A stretch of DNA of 16,214 nt from Flavobacteriales bacterium UBA6165 (GTDB lineage Bacteria; Bacteroidota; Bacteroidia; Flavobacteriales_D; Crocinitomicaceae): the NCBI GenBank assembly GCA_002422285.1, contig DIUF01000099.1:1-16214 (forward strand), read 5' to 3'. Every line of letters starts with the position of its first letter. Within the stretch, counting starts at the first letter, position 1. The translations under genes and the position numbers were made by a program. The notes under the pieces are model-generated. The model was not told the origin of the DNA and did not search any database. It worked only from the letters and a program-made list of their open reading frames with translations. Below, piece by piece: positions 1-6,053 of this stretch.

Positions 1-1154
1 GCACCGGGAGCCAAACCGCCTTCCAGAATTTCATCCCAACCAATGAGCTTTCTGCCTTTGCTGTTGAGAAATTTTTCAATTCTCTGAACGAAATAACTCT
101 GCAACTCATGTTCATCTTTCAAACCATTTTGCTTCATGGTGTTTTGGCATTTTGGACAGCTTTTCCAGCGCACTTTCGGACATTCATCACCGCCGATATG
201 TATGTAAGTTGAGGGAAAAAGTTCCAATACTTCACTCAAAACATCCTCCAAAAACTGAAAAGTTTCTTCTTTGGCGCAAAAAACATCATCAAAAACACCC
301 CAGCCACGCGCCACTTCAAAAGGTCCGCCGGTACACGAAAATTCAGGATGCGCAGCCAAAGCGGCCAAGGCATGACCAGGCATTTCAATCTCTGGGACAA
401 CCGTGATATGACGGTCGGCAGCGTATTGCACGATTTCTTTGATTTGTTCTTGTGTGTAGAATCCGCCATATCTGATGGTGTCGAATTTTTGGTCGTCGTA
501 TGGACCAATCATAGTCCCCTTGCGCCAAGCACCAATCTCGGTAAGTTTGGGGTATTTTTTGATTTCAATGCGCCATGCTTGGTCTTCGGTGAGGTGCCAA
601 TGAAAGACATTCATTTTATAAAGCGCCAACAAATCGATGTATTTCTTGATGAATTTGACTGGAAAAAAATGGCGACAAACATCCAAGTGCATACCGCGCC
701 ATTGGAATTTGGGTTGGTCTTGAATATTTACACTTGCTATGACCTGCTGTTCAGTTTCTCGTCCCAGTAAAACCAACTGCCAAAGGGTATTCACAGCGCG
801 AAAAACACCTGTCTTGGTGTTGGCAACAACATCAATGCGGTTATTCTTCATGCGAATTTCATAAGCCTCAGGATGTTTGCTTTTTATACGTCCAATGCTT
901 AAAAAGACATTTGTTAAACCGGGCAAAGGATTTCGATGAGCAGCTATTTTACCTTTAATTCTATCCGCCAAGTATTTCGCCTCAAAATCTAAATCAGCAT
1001 GATTTACGTTGATGATTATTGGCGGCCTCACAGAAATGTTTTGTTTTCCAAAAACGTATTTCTGCGGCAGAGGCACAACAGAAAAAGCCCCTGAAAACAA
1101 GGGCCATAAAGCAATTATACAGATGGATATCGTTTTAGCTGTTTTTGCGAACAT
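1..1154 (-). CDS. GH20 beta-N-acetylhexosaminidase, exported (3' end outside window)
   Basis: This is a secreted or periplasmic enzyme that removes terminal N-acetylhexosamine residues from glycans such as chitin fragments or peptidoglycan sugars. Reading continues without a stop to base 1, giving 384 codons. Residues 1-25 look like a signal peptide (MFAKTAK then a hydrophobic stretch). About residues 26-150 resemble the non-catalytic N-terminal domain of the family. The GH20 barrel begins near QWRGMHLDVCRHF and contains MNVFHWHLTEDQAWRIEIK, a PEIEMPGHALAAL segment, and HIGGDE with the catalytic Asp-Glu pair at residues 323-324. The ATG at 1154-1152 overlaps the upstream small gene by 20 bases, suggesting coupling. 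The C-terminal part of the barrel lies beyond the window. Family assignment is secure; the natural substrate is unknown. Confidence 0.93.
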   Translation of the reverse strand, partial: MFAKTAKTISICIIALWPLFSGAFSVVPLPQKYVFGKQNISVRPPIIINVNHADLDFEAKYLADRIKGKIAAHRNPLPGLTNVFLSIGRIKSKHPEAYEIRMKNNRIDVVANTKTGVFRAVNTLWQLVLLGRETEQQVIASVNIQDQPKFQWRGMHLDVCRHFFPVKFIKKYIDLLALYKMNVFHWHLTEDQAWRIEIKKYPKLTEIGAWRKGTMIGPYDDQKFDTIRYGGFYTQEQIKEIVQYAADRHITVVPEIEMPGHALAALAAHPEFSCTGGPFEVARGWGVFDDVFCAKEETFQFLEDVLSEVLELFPSTYIHIGGDECPKVRWKSCPKCQNTMKQNGLKDEHELQSYFVQRIEKFLNSKGRKLIGWDEILEGGLAPG

Positions 1155-1641
1155 AATCTTTCAAGGTGCCGTTGGTTTTCATTTTCAACATTTTTTCACA
1201 CATTTTGTCCTTTTTGAAGTAAGACCTGTTTTTGGTGTAACAATTGAGCATTGCAATAACGCCAGCCATTTGCGTATCAAATTCAATTTTGTCCTCATTT
1301 TCAATGGCTTCCAAAGCGTATCCCACCATAAACATGATTAGTAAATCTGGGTTTTTCTTGTTGAAAGTTACCAAATTCTTGTTGATGGTAATGGTGATAT
1401 CTGGATGACCCGACATCCAATCCCAAACAAAAGTGTAGGCCTTGATGCGGCGGTCTGGCATAAAGTCGATCTTGTTGTTCATCAACCATTTGCAACAATT
1501 CGCCACCATAGGCTCATATTCCTTGTAATGCTCTGGCTTTTTGAGCAAATAATTCTCTGGGATAGTAACTTCATCACCGTCTTGGGCAATGGTTGGTGCG
1601 GCCAAAAAAGCCATAAAAAACAAGAAAATGAGGCGCTTCAT
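1135..1641 (-). CDS. Small secreted protein of unknown function
   Basis: I do not recognise the family. The 168-residue product starts with a clear signal peptide (MKRLIFLFFMAFLAAPTIAQ, probable cleavage after the Ala-Gln region), so it is exported. The mature part is mixed helical, with two adjacent cysteines in VANCCKWLMNNK and two further single cysteines near the C-terminus (NCYTKN, KMCEKM), and a lysine-rich tail. The hydrophobic stretch LLIMFMVGYALEAI near residue 105 is more likely a buried helix than a membrane span. The gene runs just upstream of the GH20 gene and overlaps it by 20 bases, so the two are probably co-transcribed. A link to glycan metabolism is inferred from position only. 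Confidence 0.8.
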   Translation of the reverse strand: MKRLIFLFFMAFLAAPTIAQDGDEVTIPENYLLKKPEHYKEYEPMVANCCKWLMNNKIDFMPDRRIKAYTFVWDWMSGHPDITITINKNLVTFNKKNPDLLIMFMVGYALEAIENEDKIEFDTQMAGVIAMLNCYTKNRSYFKKDKMCEKMLKMKTNGTLKDYVRKNS

Positions 1642-1725
1642 AGTTTCAAATTTAAGTTGGCGTGAAGATACAGAAAATTTGAAAAAAGATGCACTTACCC
1701 ATTGGTTTGATCTGGTTGGAATGTC

Positions 1726-2106
1726 CTACTTAGAAAAACCAACATGACCGTTTTGAAACAAACGACCGATAAAATATACCGCCATAAAGACCGTTAGATA
1801 CGAGAAATAGGGAAGGAAATCGATGAAAAACCGTGTGGCCTTGCTCACCCAAGACAGGTTTATGGGCGTATCTGAAAAAAGAGCAAAATCAGGGAAATGC
1901 ATTTGTGATACTAGCGCAAAAAGCACCACAATCAAGGGTAATCCCAGCATGAAAAACAGCACGATATAGAGCATCCAATTGTTAGCTTTTTCTGGTTTTG
2001 GCGCGGATTTCAAGCCCGCGATTTTTTGTTCAACGATGTTTGTAAAGTCCGCACTGGGTTCATGCAGAAAGCTGGATTTGAAGCTGTTTTTTATGTCGTG
2101 GTTCAT
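1726..2106 (-). CDS. Two-helix membrane protein of an ECF sigma operon
   Basis: This 126-residue protein has a soluble N-terminal segment (about 1-42) containing FLHEPSADFTNIVEQKIAG, then a membrane helix (about 44-66, WMLYIVLFFMLGLPLIVVL) and a second helix near the C-terminus (about 98-119, YLTVFMAVYFIGRLF). Its ATG overlaps the stop of the preceding ORF as ATGA, and that ORF in turn overlaps the sigma factor gene the same way. Small membrane proteins with a short cytoplasmic segment following an ECF sigma gene are often anti-sigma or accessory factors in Bacteroidota. No zinc-finger anti-sigma motif (HxxxCxxC) is present, so an anti-sigma role is only an inference from position and topology. 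Confidence 0.75.
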   Translation of the reverse strand: MNHDIKNSFKSSFLHEPSADFTNIVEQKIAGLKSAPKPEKANNWMLYIVLFFMLGLPLIVVLFALVSQMHFPDFALFSDTPINLSWVSKATRFFIDFLPYFSYLTVFMAVYFIGRLFQNGHVGFSK

Positions 2107-2438
2107 GGTGTTGGCGAGTTTAGTTTGATTACTATTGGTTGAAGTGCTTTGTTGTTATCAATACTCTGAGACTTAGATGTTCTGAGACTTCGGGGACTCA
2201 CCTCATTACCTATGACATGTTCTTTGAGTTTAAAAATCAACCTGCTGAGAATCCTCCCCCCAACGCCCCCTCCAAAGGGGGAATACAAAAAATCAAAGAT
2301 TTTTTGCCAAGAGCAACCCAAACCTAGTAGGGCAATTAGAAAAATAAATTTAACCGAAAATTTGTTGGGGCACGATTCCCCCTTTGGAGGGGGACAAAGG
2401 GGGAGGACCAAAGCCCAGTTCTTCATTTCCATACTCAT
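2103..2438 (-). CDS. Small ORF in the sigma operon, about half made of an inserted repeat element
   Basis: The frame of 111 codons lies between the sigma factor gene and the two-helix membrane protein gene, and overlaps both by 4 bases (ATGA at each junction), which is the layout of a translationally coupled gene. Residues 11-63 are encoded by the 156-bp inverted-repeat element at 2252-2407 (products such as PPPKGES and SPFGGGVGG). Only the first ten residues and the last ~48 are non-element sequence. The tail also comes partly from a short direct repeat (TCTGAGACTT at 2165-2174 and 2181-2190). The original gene may have been a small anti-sigma-like protein now altered by the insertion. The remaining sequence is too short to assign. 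It could be a decayed gene kept open by chance. Confidence 0.4.
   Translation of the reverse strand: MSMEMKNWALVLPLCPPPKGESCPNKFSVKFIFLIALLGLGCSWQKIFDFLYSPFGGGVGGRILSRLIFKLKEHVIGNEVSPRSLRTSKSQSIDNNKALQPIVIKLNSPTP
2252..2407. repeat. MITE-like inverted-repeat element, copy 1 (156 bp)
   Basis: The element is bounded by TCCTCCCCC (2252-2260) and its complement GGGGGAGGA (2399-2407). Inside lies a second perfect inverted pair, CCCCCTCCAAAGGGGGAAT at 2266-2284 and its complement at 2375-2393, each five bases from the outer arm. An inner hairpin of the form AAAAAATC..GATTTTTT follows the left arm. The same architecture recurs at 9165-9375. It has no transposase and no obvious target-site duplication. 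Its length is a multiple of three, and it is open in the minus-strand frame of the ORF it interrupts. Confidence 0.8.
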
Positions 2439-3016
2439 GGTAATACCGTTTTATACTTGGTTTCAATAATCTCGCGGAGTTTTTTTCTGGCGCGGTGGAG
2501 TTTCACTTTCACGTTGGCTTTGGAGAAACCCGTAACGTCCACTATTTCCTCAATGCTCTGTTCTTCGAAGTGGAAAAGTGTGAGCACAATGGCATCCATC
2601 GATTCGAGGTCATTGAGGGCTTGGCGAATGCTTTCCACACGTTCGTTGTGTTCGAGTTGTTGCAAAGCATTGAGTTCATCGTCGGCTGGCAGGTGGTTGT
2701 CTCCAAAACTGACTTCTTCGTATTTGCGTTTGGTTCTGAGCTTGGTGTAACACCAATTGATGGTGATGCGATACATCCACGAACTCAGTTTGCTTTGTCC
2801 TTTGAATTCGCCCAGTTTTTCGTACACTTTCACGAACACATCTTGCGCCAATTCCTCAGCCAACATGGGGTCTTTGCACATTTGAAGCGCCAGAGAATAG
2901 ACCATGTTTTTGTGCTGATTCACCAAAATGGCAAATGCATGACTGTTGCCCGCCAGGACTTTCGCTATGAGTTCTTGTTCGTTCAAGGCATCAAATATAT
3001 TGAATAACAAACACAC
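2435..3016 (-). CDS. ECF-type RNA polymerase sigma factor (sigma-70 family)
   Basis: This 193-residue protein directs RNA polymerase to a dedicated promoter set. Sigma region 2 spans about 27-100: AFAILVNQHKNMVYSLALQM, then AEELAQDVFVKVYEKL, then the region 2.4 segment SKLSSWMYRITINWCYTKL. A short acidic linker is followed by region 4 (about 130-186), with the HTH in SIEEIVDVTGFSKANVKVKL and the basic RARKKLREI end. Regions 1 and 3 are absent, as in group 4 sigmas. The start is GTG at 3016: an in-frame TAA lies two codons upstream and the next in-frame ATG is at residue 38, inside region 2. It heads an operon with two downstream ORFs joined by ATGA overlaps. The 216 bases upstream (3017-3232) hold no gene I can support. 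The regulon is unknown. Confidence 0.92.
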   Translation of the reverse strand: MCLLFNIFDALNEQELIAKVLAGNSHAFAILVNQHKNMVYSLALQMCKDPMLAEELAQDVFVKVYEKLGEFKGQSKLSSWMYRITINWCYTKLRTKRKYEEVSFGDNHLPADDELNALQQLEHNERVESIRQALNDLESMDAIVLTLFHFEEQSIEEIVDVTGFSKANVKVKLHRARKKLREIIETKYKTVLP

Positions 3017-3232
3017 ATTTTAGTTCGTTTTTTACCACAATTTGTATTAATTCACCACAACCTATTTCTCGTTAAACACATAGATACATAGCCACATAGG
3101 TTCAAAGCGCTTGTATAGGGCTGAAGGGCTGCATAAATGCATCACATAGACGACCATCGTGAAACGATTTGACCCTATCCCGTGACCAAGGAACTCGAAT
3201 TGCGAGGTCAAGCAAGTTGTGGTTCAAATACA

Positions 3233-3583
3233 TTACTCCTTTTTCGCTTCCACCCTTCTCTGAATCAGCAGCGCGATGCCAGCGAAGAGAAAAGCGCACA
3301 CCAAATATGCAAAAAGTTTATCGATTTTAATGGTCAACACCAAGGCATGACCAATCAACAAGCCAGCTGCGGCACCAATCCAAAGGTAAGGGTCGCGCTC
3401 TTTTTTGTGCTTCCCGCCTTTTTTGGCTTCATAAATCGACTTGATGTCCTCGGGCGAAAAGCCGCGGTCGAGCATTTCTTTTTCCTCTTTGGTAGCCTGC
3501 ACCCTGTTCACATAAACAATTCCAAACGCCAAGGCTATCCCCGCAAAAGGGATCAACATGGCCAAAATTCCTTCAATTTGCAT
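3233..3583 (-). CDS. Small three-helix membrane protein (DUF6249-like)
   Basis: The 116-residue protein has an N-terminal membrane helix (about 5-26, LAMLIPFAGIALAFGIVYV), then a charged cytoplasmic stretch (VQATKEEKEMLDRGFSPEDIKSIYEAKKGGKHKKE), and two further helices (about 67-85 and 90-108) ending in RRVEAKKE. The pattern of one helix, a KEEKEMLDRGFSPEDI-like linker and a two-helix tail resembles the DUF6249 type of small membrane protein often found near ECF sigma genes in Bacteroidota. That is a resemblance from memory, not a database hit. It lies 216 bases upstream of the sigma gene on the same strand, so co-transcription is possible but not shown. A run of nine A residues on the coding strand precedes the ATG. 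Confidence 0.75.
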   Translation of the reverse strand: MQIEGILAMLIPFAGIALAFGIVYVNRVQATKEEKEMLDRGFSPEDIKSIYEAKKGGKHKKERDPYLWIGAAAGLLIGHALVLTIKIDKLFAYLVCAFLFAGIALLIQRRVEAKKE

Positions 3584-3677
3584 AAGTCTGTTTTTTTTTA
3601 GTTTGTGGATTAGACTACAGGGAGGAGGGGGAGGTTACAGGGGAGAGGAAAATTTATAGAATTATGTCGAAAACGAA

Positions 3678-4532
3678 TTAATATTCCTTTTTGCTTGGTA
3701 TTACAGCTCGAACTCCGCCTCTTGGAGAATCATGGTCGCCATTATATCTTGGTATCACATGAATATGGCAATGAAAAATAGTTTGACCAGCAGCTTCATT
3801 CACATTGATTCCAATATTGAAACCATCTGGATTATATTTTTCTTGAAGAATGGATTTAACCTTGTTCACTATTTTCCAACATTCCTGCTGTTCAAGCCAA
3901 GTGAGTTCAAAATAATTTGAAACCAATCGTTTAGGAACCACTAGTGCGTGTCCTTTAGACACAGGAAAAAGGTCGTAAAATGAAAATGCATATAACGATT
4001 CAGAAATTAACTCATGACTCACATCTTTAGAGAAAAAAGGACTTATTGAAGTATCACCATGATTTAGCGTTGTATAGTGGGTGTATTCATAAATTTCGCT
4101 GTTCTCATTTTTATAAACTGATTTAAAAGGCAAATTCACTTGGCATTGATAGGTCTGTTGTTTGTGAAGTTTATGTGTTCTATAGCCCTCAAAAGTTATG
4201 TCTCTACGGACAGCGAAATAGGCTTTGCCATCGGGCTTTAAAAGATTTGAAACATTCAACAACACATCGCGTTGTTCGTGAGGTAGGAGTACGTTTAAAA
4301 CATAAAAACAAAGAATGGTGTCAAATTTATCTTGAGGGAAATCTGGAAAATAATGAGGGTCAAATCCAATTATATCTAAACCTTTTGCTCTCAATAATTC
4401 TACATCTTTACCAATGCCACATCCAAAATCTAAAATTTTACCAATCATTCTTTTTTCATCAAGAATAATTCGAGCTGGATAAGACAAAGACGTTCGATTA
4501 ATGGCTGTCAAATGACTATTACTATTATTCAT
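3678..4532 (-). CDS. SAM-dependent methyltransferase / HIT domain fusion protein
   Basis: The 284-residue fusion has two parts. Residues 1-160 are a Rossmann methyltransferase: an N-terminal HLTAINRTSLSYPAR segment, SAM motif I LDFGCGIG (34-41), acidic-loop motif GFDPHYFP (56-63), FDTILCFYVLNVLLP (70-84) and LLKPDGKAYFAV (97-108). No (D/N/S)PP(Y/F) motif of amino-DNA methyltransferases and no cytosine-C5 PC motif is visible. Residues 165-284 are a HIT domain with the nucleotide-hydrolase triad HCHIHVI (His254, 256, 258), preceded by GFNIGINVNEAAGQTIFH and followed by PRYNGDHDSPRGGVR. HIT proteins hydrolyse nucleoside-phosphate bonds; the methyl acceptor is unknown. The N-terminal signature recalls the methyltransferases associated with DNA phosphorothioation loci (from memory). 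The gene follows the HNH gene by 18 bases and is the last of the C-box operon. Like its partners it is visibly AT-rich. Confidence 0.9.
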   Translation of the reverse strand: MNNSNSHLTAINRTSLSYPARIILDEKRMIGKILDFGCGIGKDVELLRAKGLDIIGFDPHYFPDFPQDKFDTILCFYVLNVLLPHEQRDVLLNVSNLLKPDGKAYFAVRRDITFEGYRTHKLHKQQTYQCQVNLPFKSVYKNENSEIYEYTHYTTLNHGDTSISPFFSKDVSHELISESLYAFSFYDLFPVSKGHALVVPKRLVSNYFELTWLEQQECWKIVNKVKSILQEKYNPDGFNIGINVNEAAGQTIFHCHIHVIPRYNGDHDSPRGGVRAVIPSKKEY

Positions 4533-4550
4533 CTGTTTAACATTTTATTA

Positions 4551-5579
4551 TTAAAAAGTGCCTTCTAACTCTATGTCTGGTTTCCATTTAACTTGACTCG
4601 AGTTTTCAAAGGCAATAAAATACTGATTCTGTAAAAACCTTCTTCTTTTCTCCTTAGTATTACCCGTCTGATTTACAATTGTTTCTGCTAGTGGATGTTT
4701 ACTTTCAATATAAAACTCGTTTCTGTTGTATAATCTAGTCAGGTATTTTTCATGAGGAATTCTAGCCAATTTGCTGCCATTAACCGTTTTATCTGCTAGA
4801 ACTAGATTCCAAACACCATTCAAATTTGCATTATTACTGTGATGCTGTAATATGTTTACATGAGGAAAAAAATGGTCAACATGACAGAGATTGACATCGC
4901 CAGAATTTATCGAAATATCCTGATACGAATAAAAGCACTTTCCTTTTTGGTAACCATTCAATGCATCACGAACTGAAGTGATATTAATCCGGCGCAGAAT
5001 GTCTTTATGGCTTATGTATAAAAGAGAATCATCAGAATCATATTGCACTTCAAGCAACTTAGGTTTGATGCTTAAATCCCAAGCTGTTTCAACCAGCCTC
5101 CATCTTGCTTCAACTTCCTGATTTAAATTTTTGTATTGAAATAACTCTTTGATTTTAAGAAGATTGTCTGTGATTATCAGTTCTTTTTTATTGGATGGAT
5201 TAACATCATAAAACCTATTTAGAATAATGTCTCCATGAATGTTTTGAAATGCAGCAACAACATTTACGAAACCGAGTTTTTTTGTGTGCCAATACAATTC
5301 TTCATCCGTGATTCTACCATCTCTAAACTCTCTGCATTTATCTAAAAAACTACTGGATTTCGAGTTCCCTTGTTTATCATTTATTTTTAAGTGTTCAACT
5401 ATTGAATCTGCAAAGGGTTTTGCCAATTCTTCCAAGGAAATTGTACTCCTTTGATTTTCTACTACTTCAAGTAAAGCTTTTGCAAATGCGAATTTATATG
5501 TTGCAGAGTTCCTACCAAACAATATTAAGGCACGCCATTGAGACTCAATTGATGGGTCGTTTATTTGAAATTCAACCAT
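4551..5579 (-). CDS. HNH endonuclease-like protein
   Basis: The 342-residue protein carries a C-terminal HNH nuclease core: GKCFYSYQ (213-220), LCHVDHFFPH (231-240, with Asp235-His236), NLNGVWNLVLADKTVNGSK (252-270, with Asn258 and Lys270), then IPHEKYLTRLY. These give the expected H-N-H metal site and beta-beta-alpha arrangement. The first zinc-type pair that usually reads CxxC is only half present: Cys215 has Ser218 where the second Cys is expected. The N-terminal 200 residues hold SQWRALILFGRNSATYKFAFAK and NQEVEARWRLVETAWDL, probably a target-recognition or partner-binding region I cannot name. It lies 6 bases after the controller gene and 18 before the methyltransferase-HIT gene, so it is the candidate effector nuclease. 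DNA or RNA as substrate is not decided. Confidence 0.85.
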   Translation of the reverse strand: MVEFQINDPSIESQWRALILFGRNSATYKFAFAKALLEVVENQRSTISLEELAKPFADSIVEHLKINDKQGNSKSSSFLDKCREFRDGRITDEELYWHTKKLGFVNVVAAFQNIHGDIILNRFYDVNPSNKKELIITDNLLKIKELFQYKNLNQEVEARWRLVETAWDLSIKPKLLEVQYDSDDSLLYISHKDILRRINITSVRDALNGYQKGKCFYSYQDISINSGDVNLCHVDHFFPHVNILQHHSNNANLNGVWNLVLADKTVNGSKLARIPHEKYLTRLYNRNEFYIESKHPLAETIVNQTGNTKEKRRRFLQNQYFIAFENSSQVKWKPDIELEGTF

Positions 5580-5585
5580 AAATTC

Positions 5586-5801
5586 TTAGTTTACAGTTGA
5601 TTTGAACAAATCTTCAATATTACAGTCCAGGGCTTTTGCCAGTCTAGCAATATTCTCGAGTGCAACATTCCTTTTACCAAGCTCGATTGAACTTATATAG
5701 GTTCTATGCAAATCCGAAAACTCTGCTAGTTTTTCTTGAGAAATACCCTTTTTATTTCTGAGTTCTTTTACTCTATGACCAAATAGTTGTTTAATATCCA
5801 T
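5586..5801 (-). CDS. XRE-family HTH regulator, restriction-modification controller (C protein) type
   Basis: The 71-residue protein is a single lambda-repressor-type HTH domain: KELRNKKGISQEKLAEF (helices 1-2), LHRTYISSIELGKRN (recognition helix and turn), VALENIARLAKALDCNIEDLF (helices 4-5). Length, lack of any other domain and the segments RTYISSIELGKRN and LENI match controller proteins of type II restriction-modification systems, which bind as dimers, activate their own operon and later repress it. Twenty-two bases upstream is a dyad matching C-box layout (5824-5849). The gene is first in a three-gene operon with HNH and methyltransferase-HIT genes (gaps 6 and 18 bases), so it most likely times expression of both. 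A short inverted repeat (GGCAA-TT-TTGCC, 5804-5815) sits between box and start codon. Confidence 0.9.
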   Translation of the reverse strand: MDIKQLFGHRVKELRNKKGISQEKLAEFSDLHRTYISSIELGKRNVALENIARLAKALDCNIEDLFKSTVN

Positions 5802-5823
5802 TTGGCAAAATTGCCTATCCGCA

Positions 5824-5849
5824 TACTATATGTCAACAGACTATGAGTA
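5824..5849 (-). promoter_or_regulatory. C-box-like operator/promoter of the controller-HNH-MTase/HIT operon
   Basis: Read on the minus strand, the site is TACTCATAGTC, four bases TGTT, then GACATATAGTA. Overall symmetry is TACT-N4-GTC-N4-GAC-N4-AGTA, an exact dyad in all four blocks. This closely resembles the tandem C-boxes (GACT-N3-AGTC halves around a TGT-type centre) bound by controller proteins of restriction-modification systems. The centre also contains TTGACA. The box ends 22 bases before the controller ATG, fitting autoregulation of the whole operon. Binding is inferred, not shown. Confidence 0.75.
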
Positions 5850-6053
5850 ACATAAATGCTTTCAATTTTATCCAGTCGTTGTTAAACCAAATGTAAAAAC
5901 AGGAAACAAATACACCTCGTGATAATGAAAGGAGTCAAAATATCTTATTAGTAATTCCCCCCCCATCTAAACCATTCCCCTGCAATCTTGTTATATTTAG
6001 GCTTGCTTTTGGGCTTTGGCTCGGGGCAATAAATCGAAAAACAGACTGAACAG

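Noticed and set aside
236..770. Overlapping ORFs on both strands at the left end
   Set aside because: They are shadows of the GH20 gene, which reads in another minus-strand frame through to the window edge.
3100..3232. Possible small RNA or gene upstream of the sigma factor
   Set aside because: Only short similar motifs (ACATAGATACATAGCCACATAGG) and no stable hairpin or coding pattern were found.
5957..5964. Run of eight C upstream of the VWA operon as a phase-variation switch
   Set aside because: It is 90 bases upstream of the start and not placed in a recognisable promoter; one sequence cannot show length variation.
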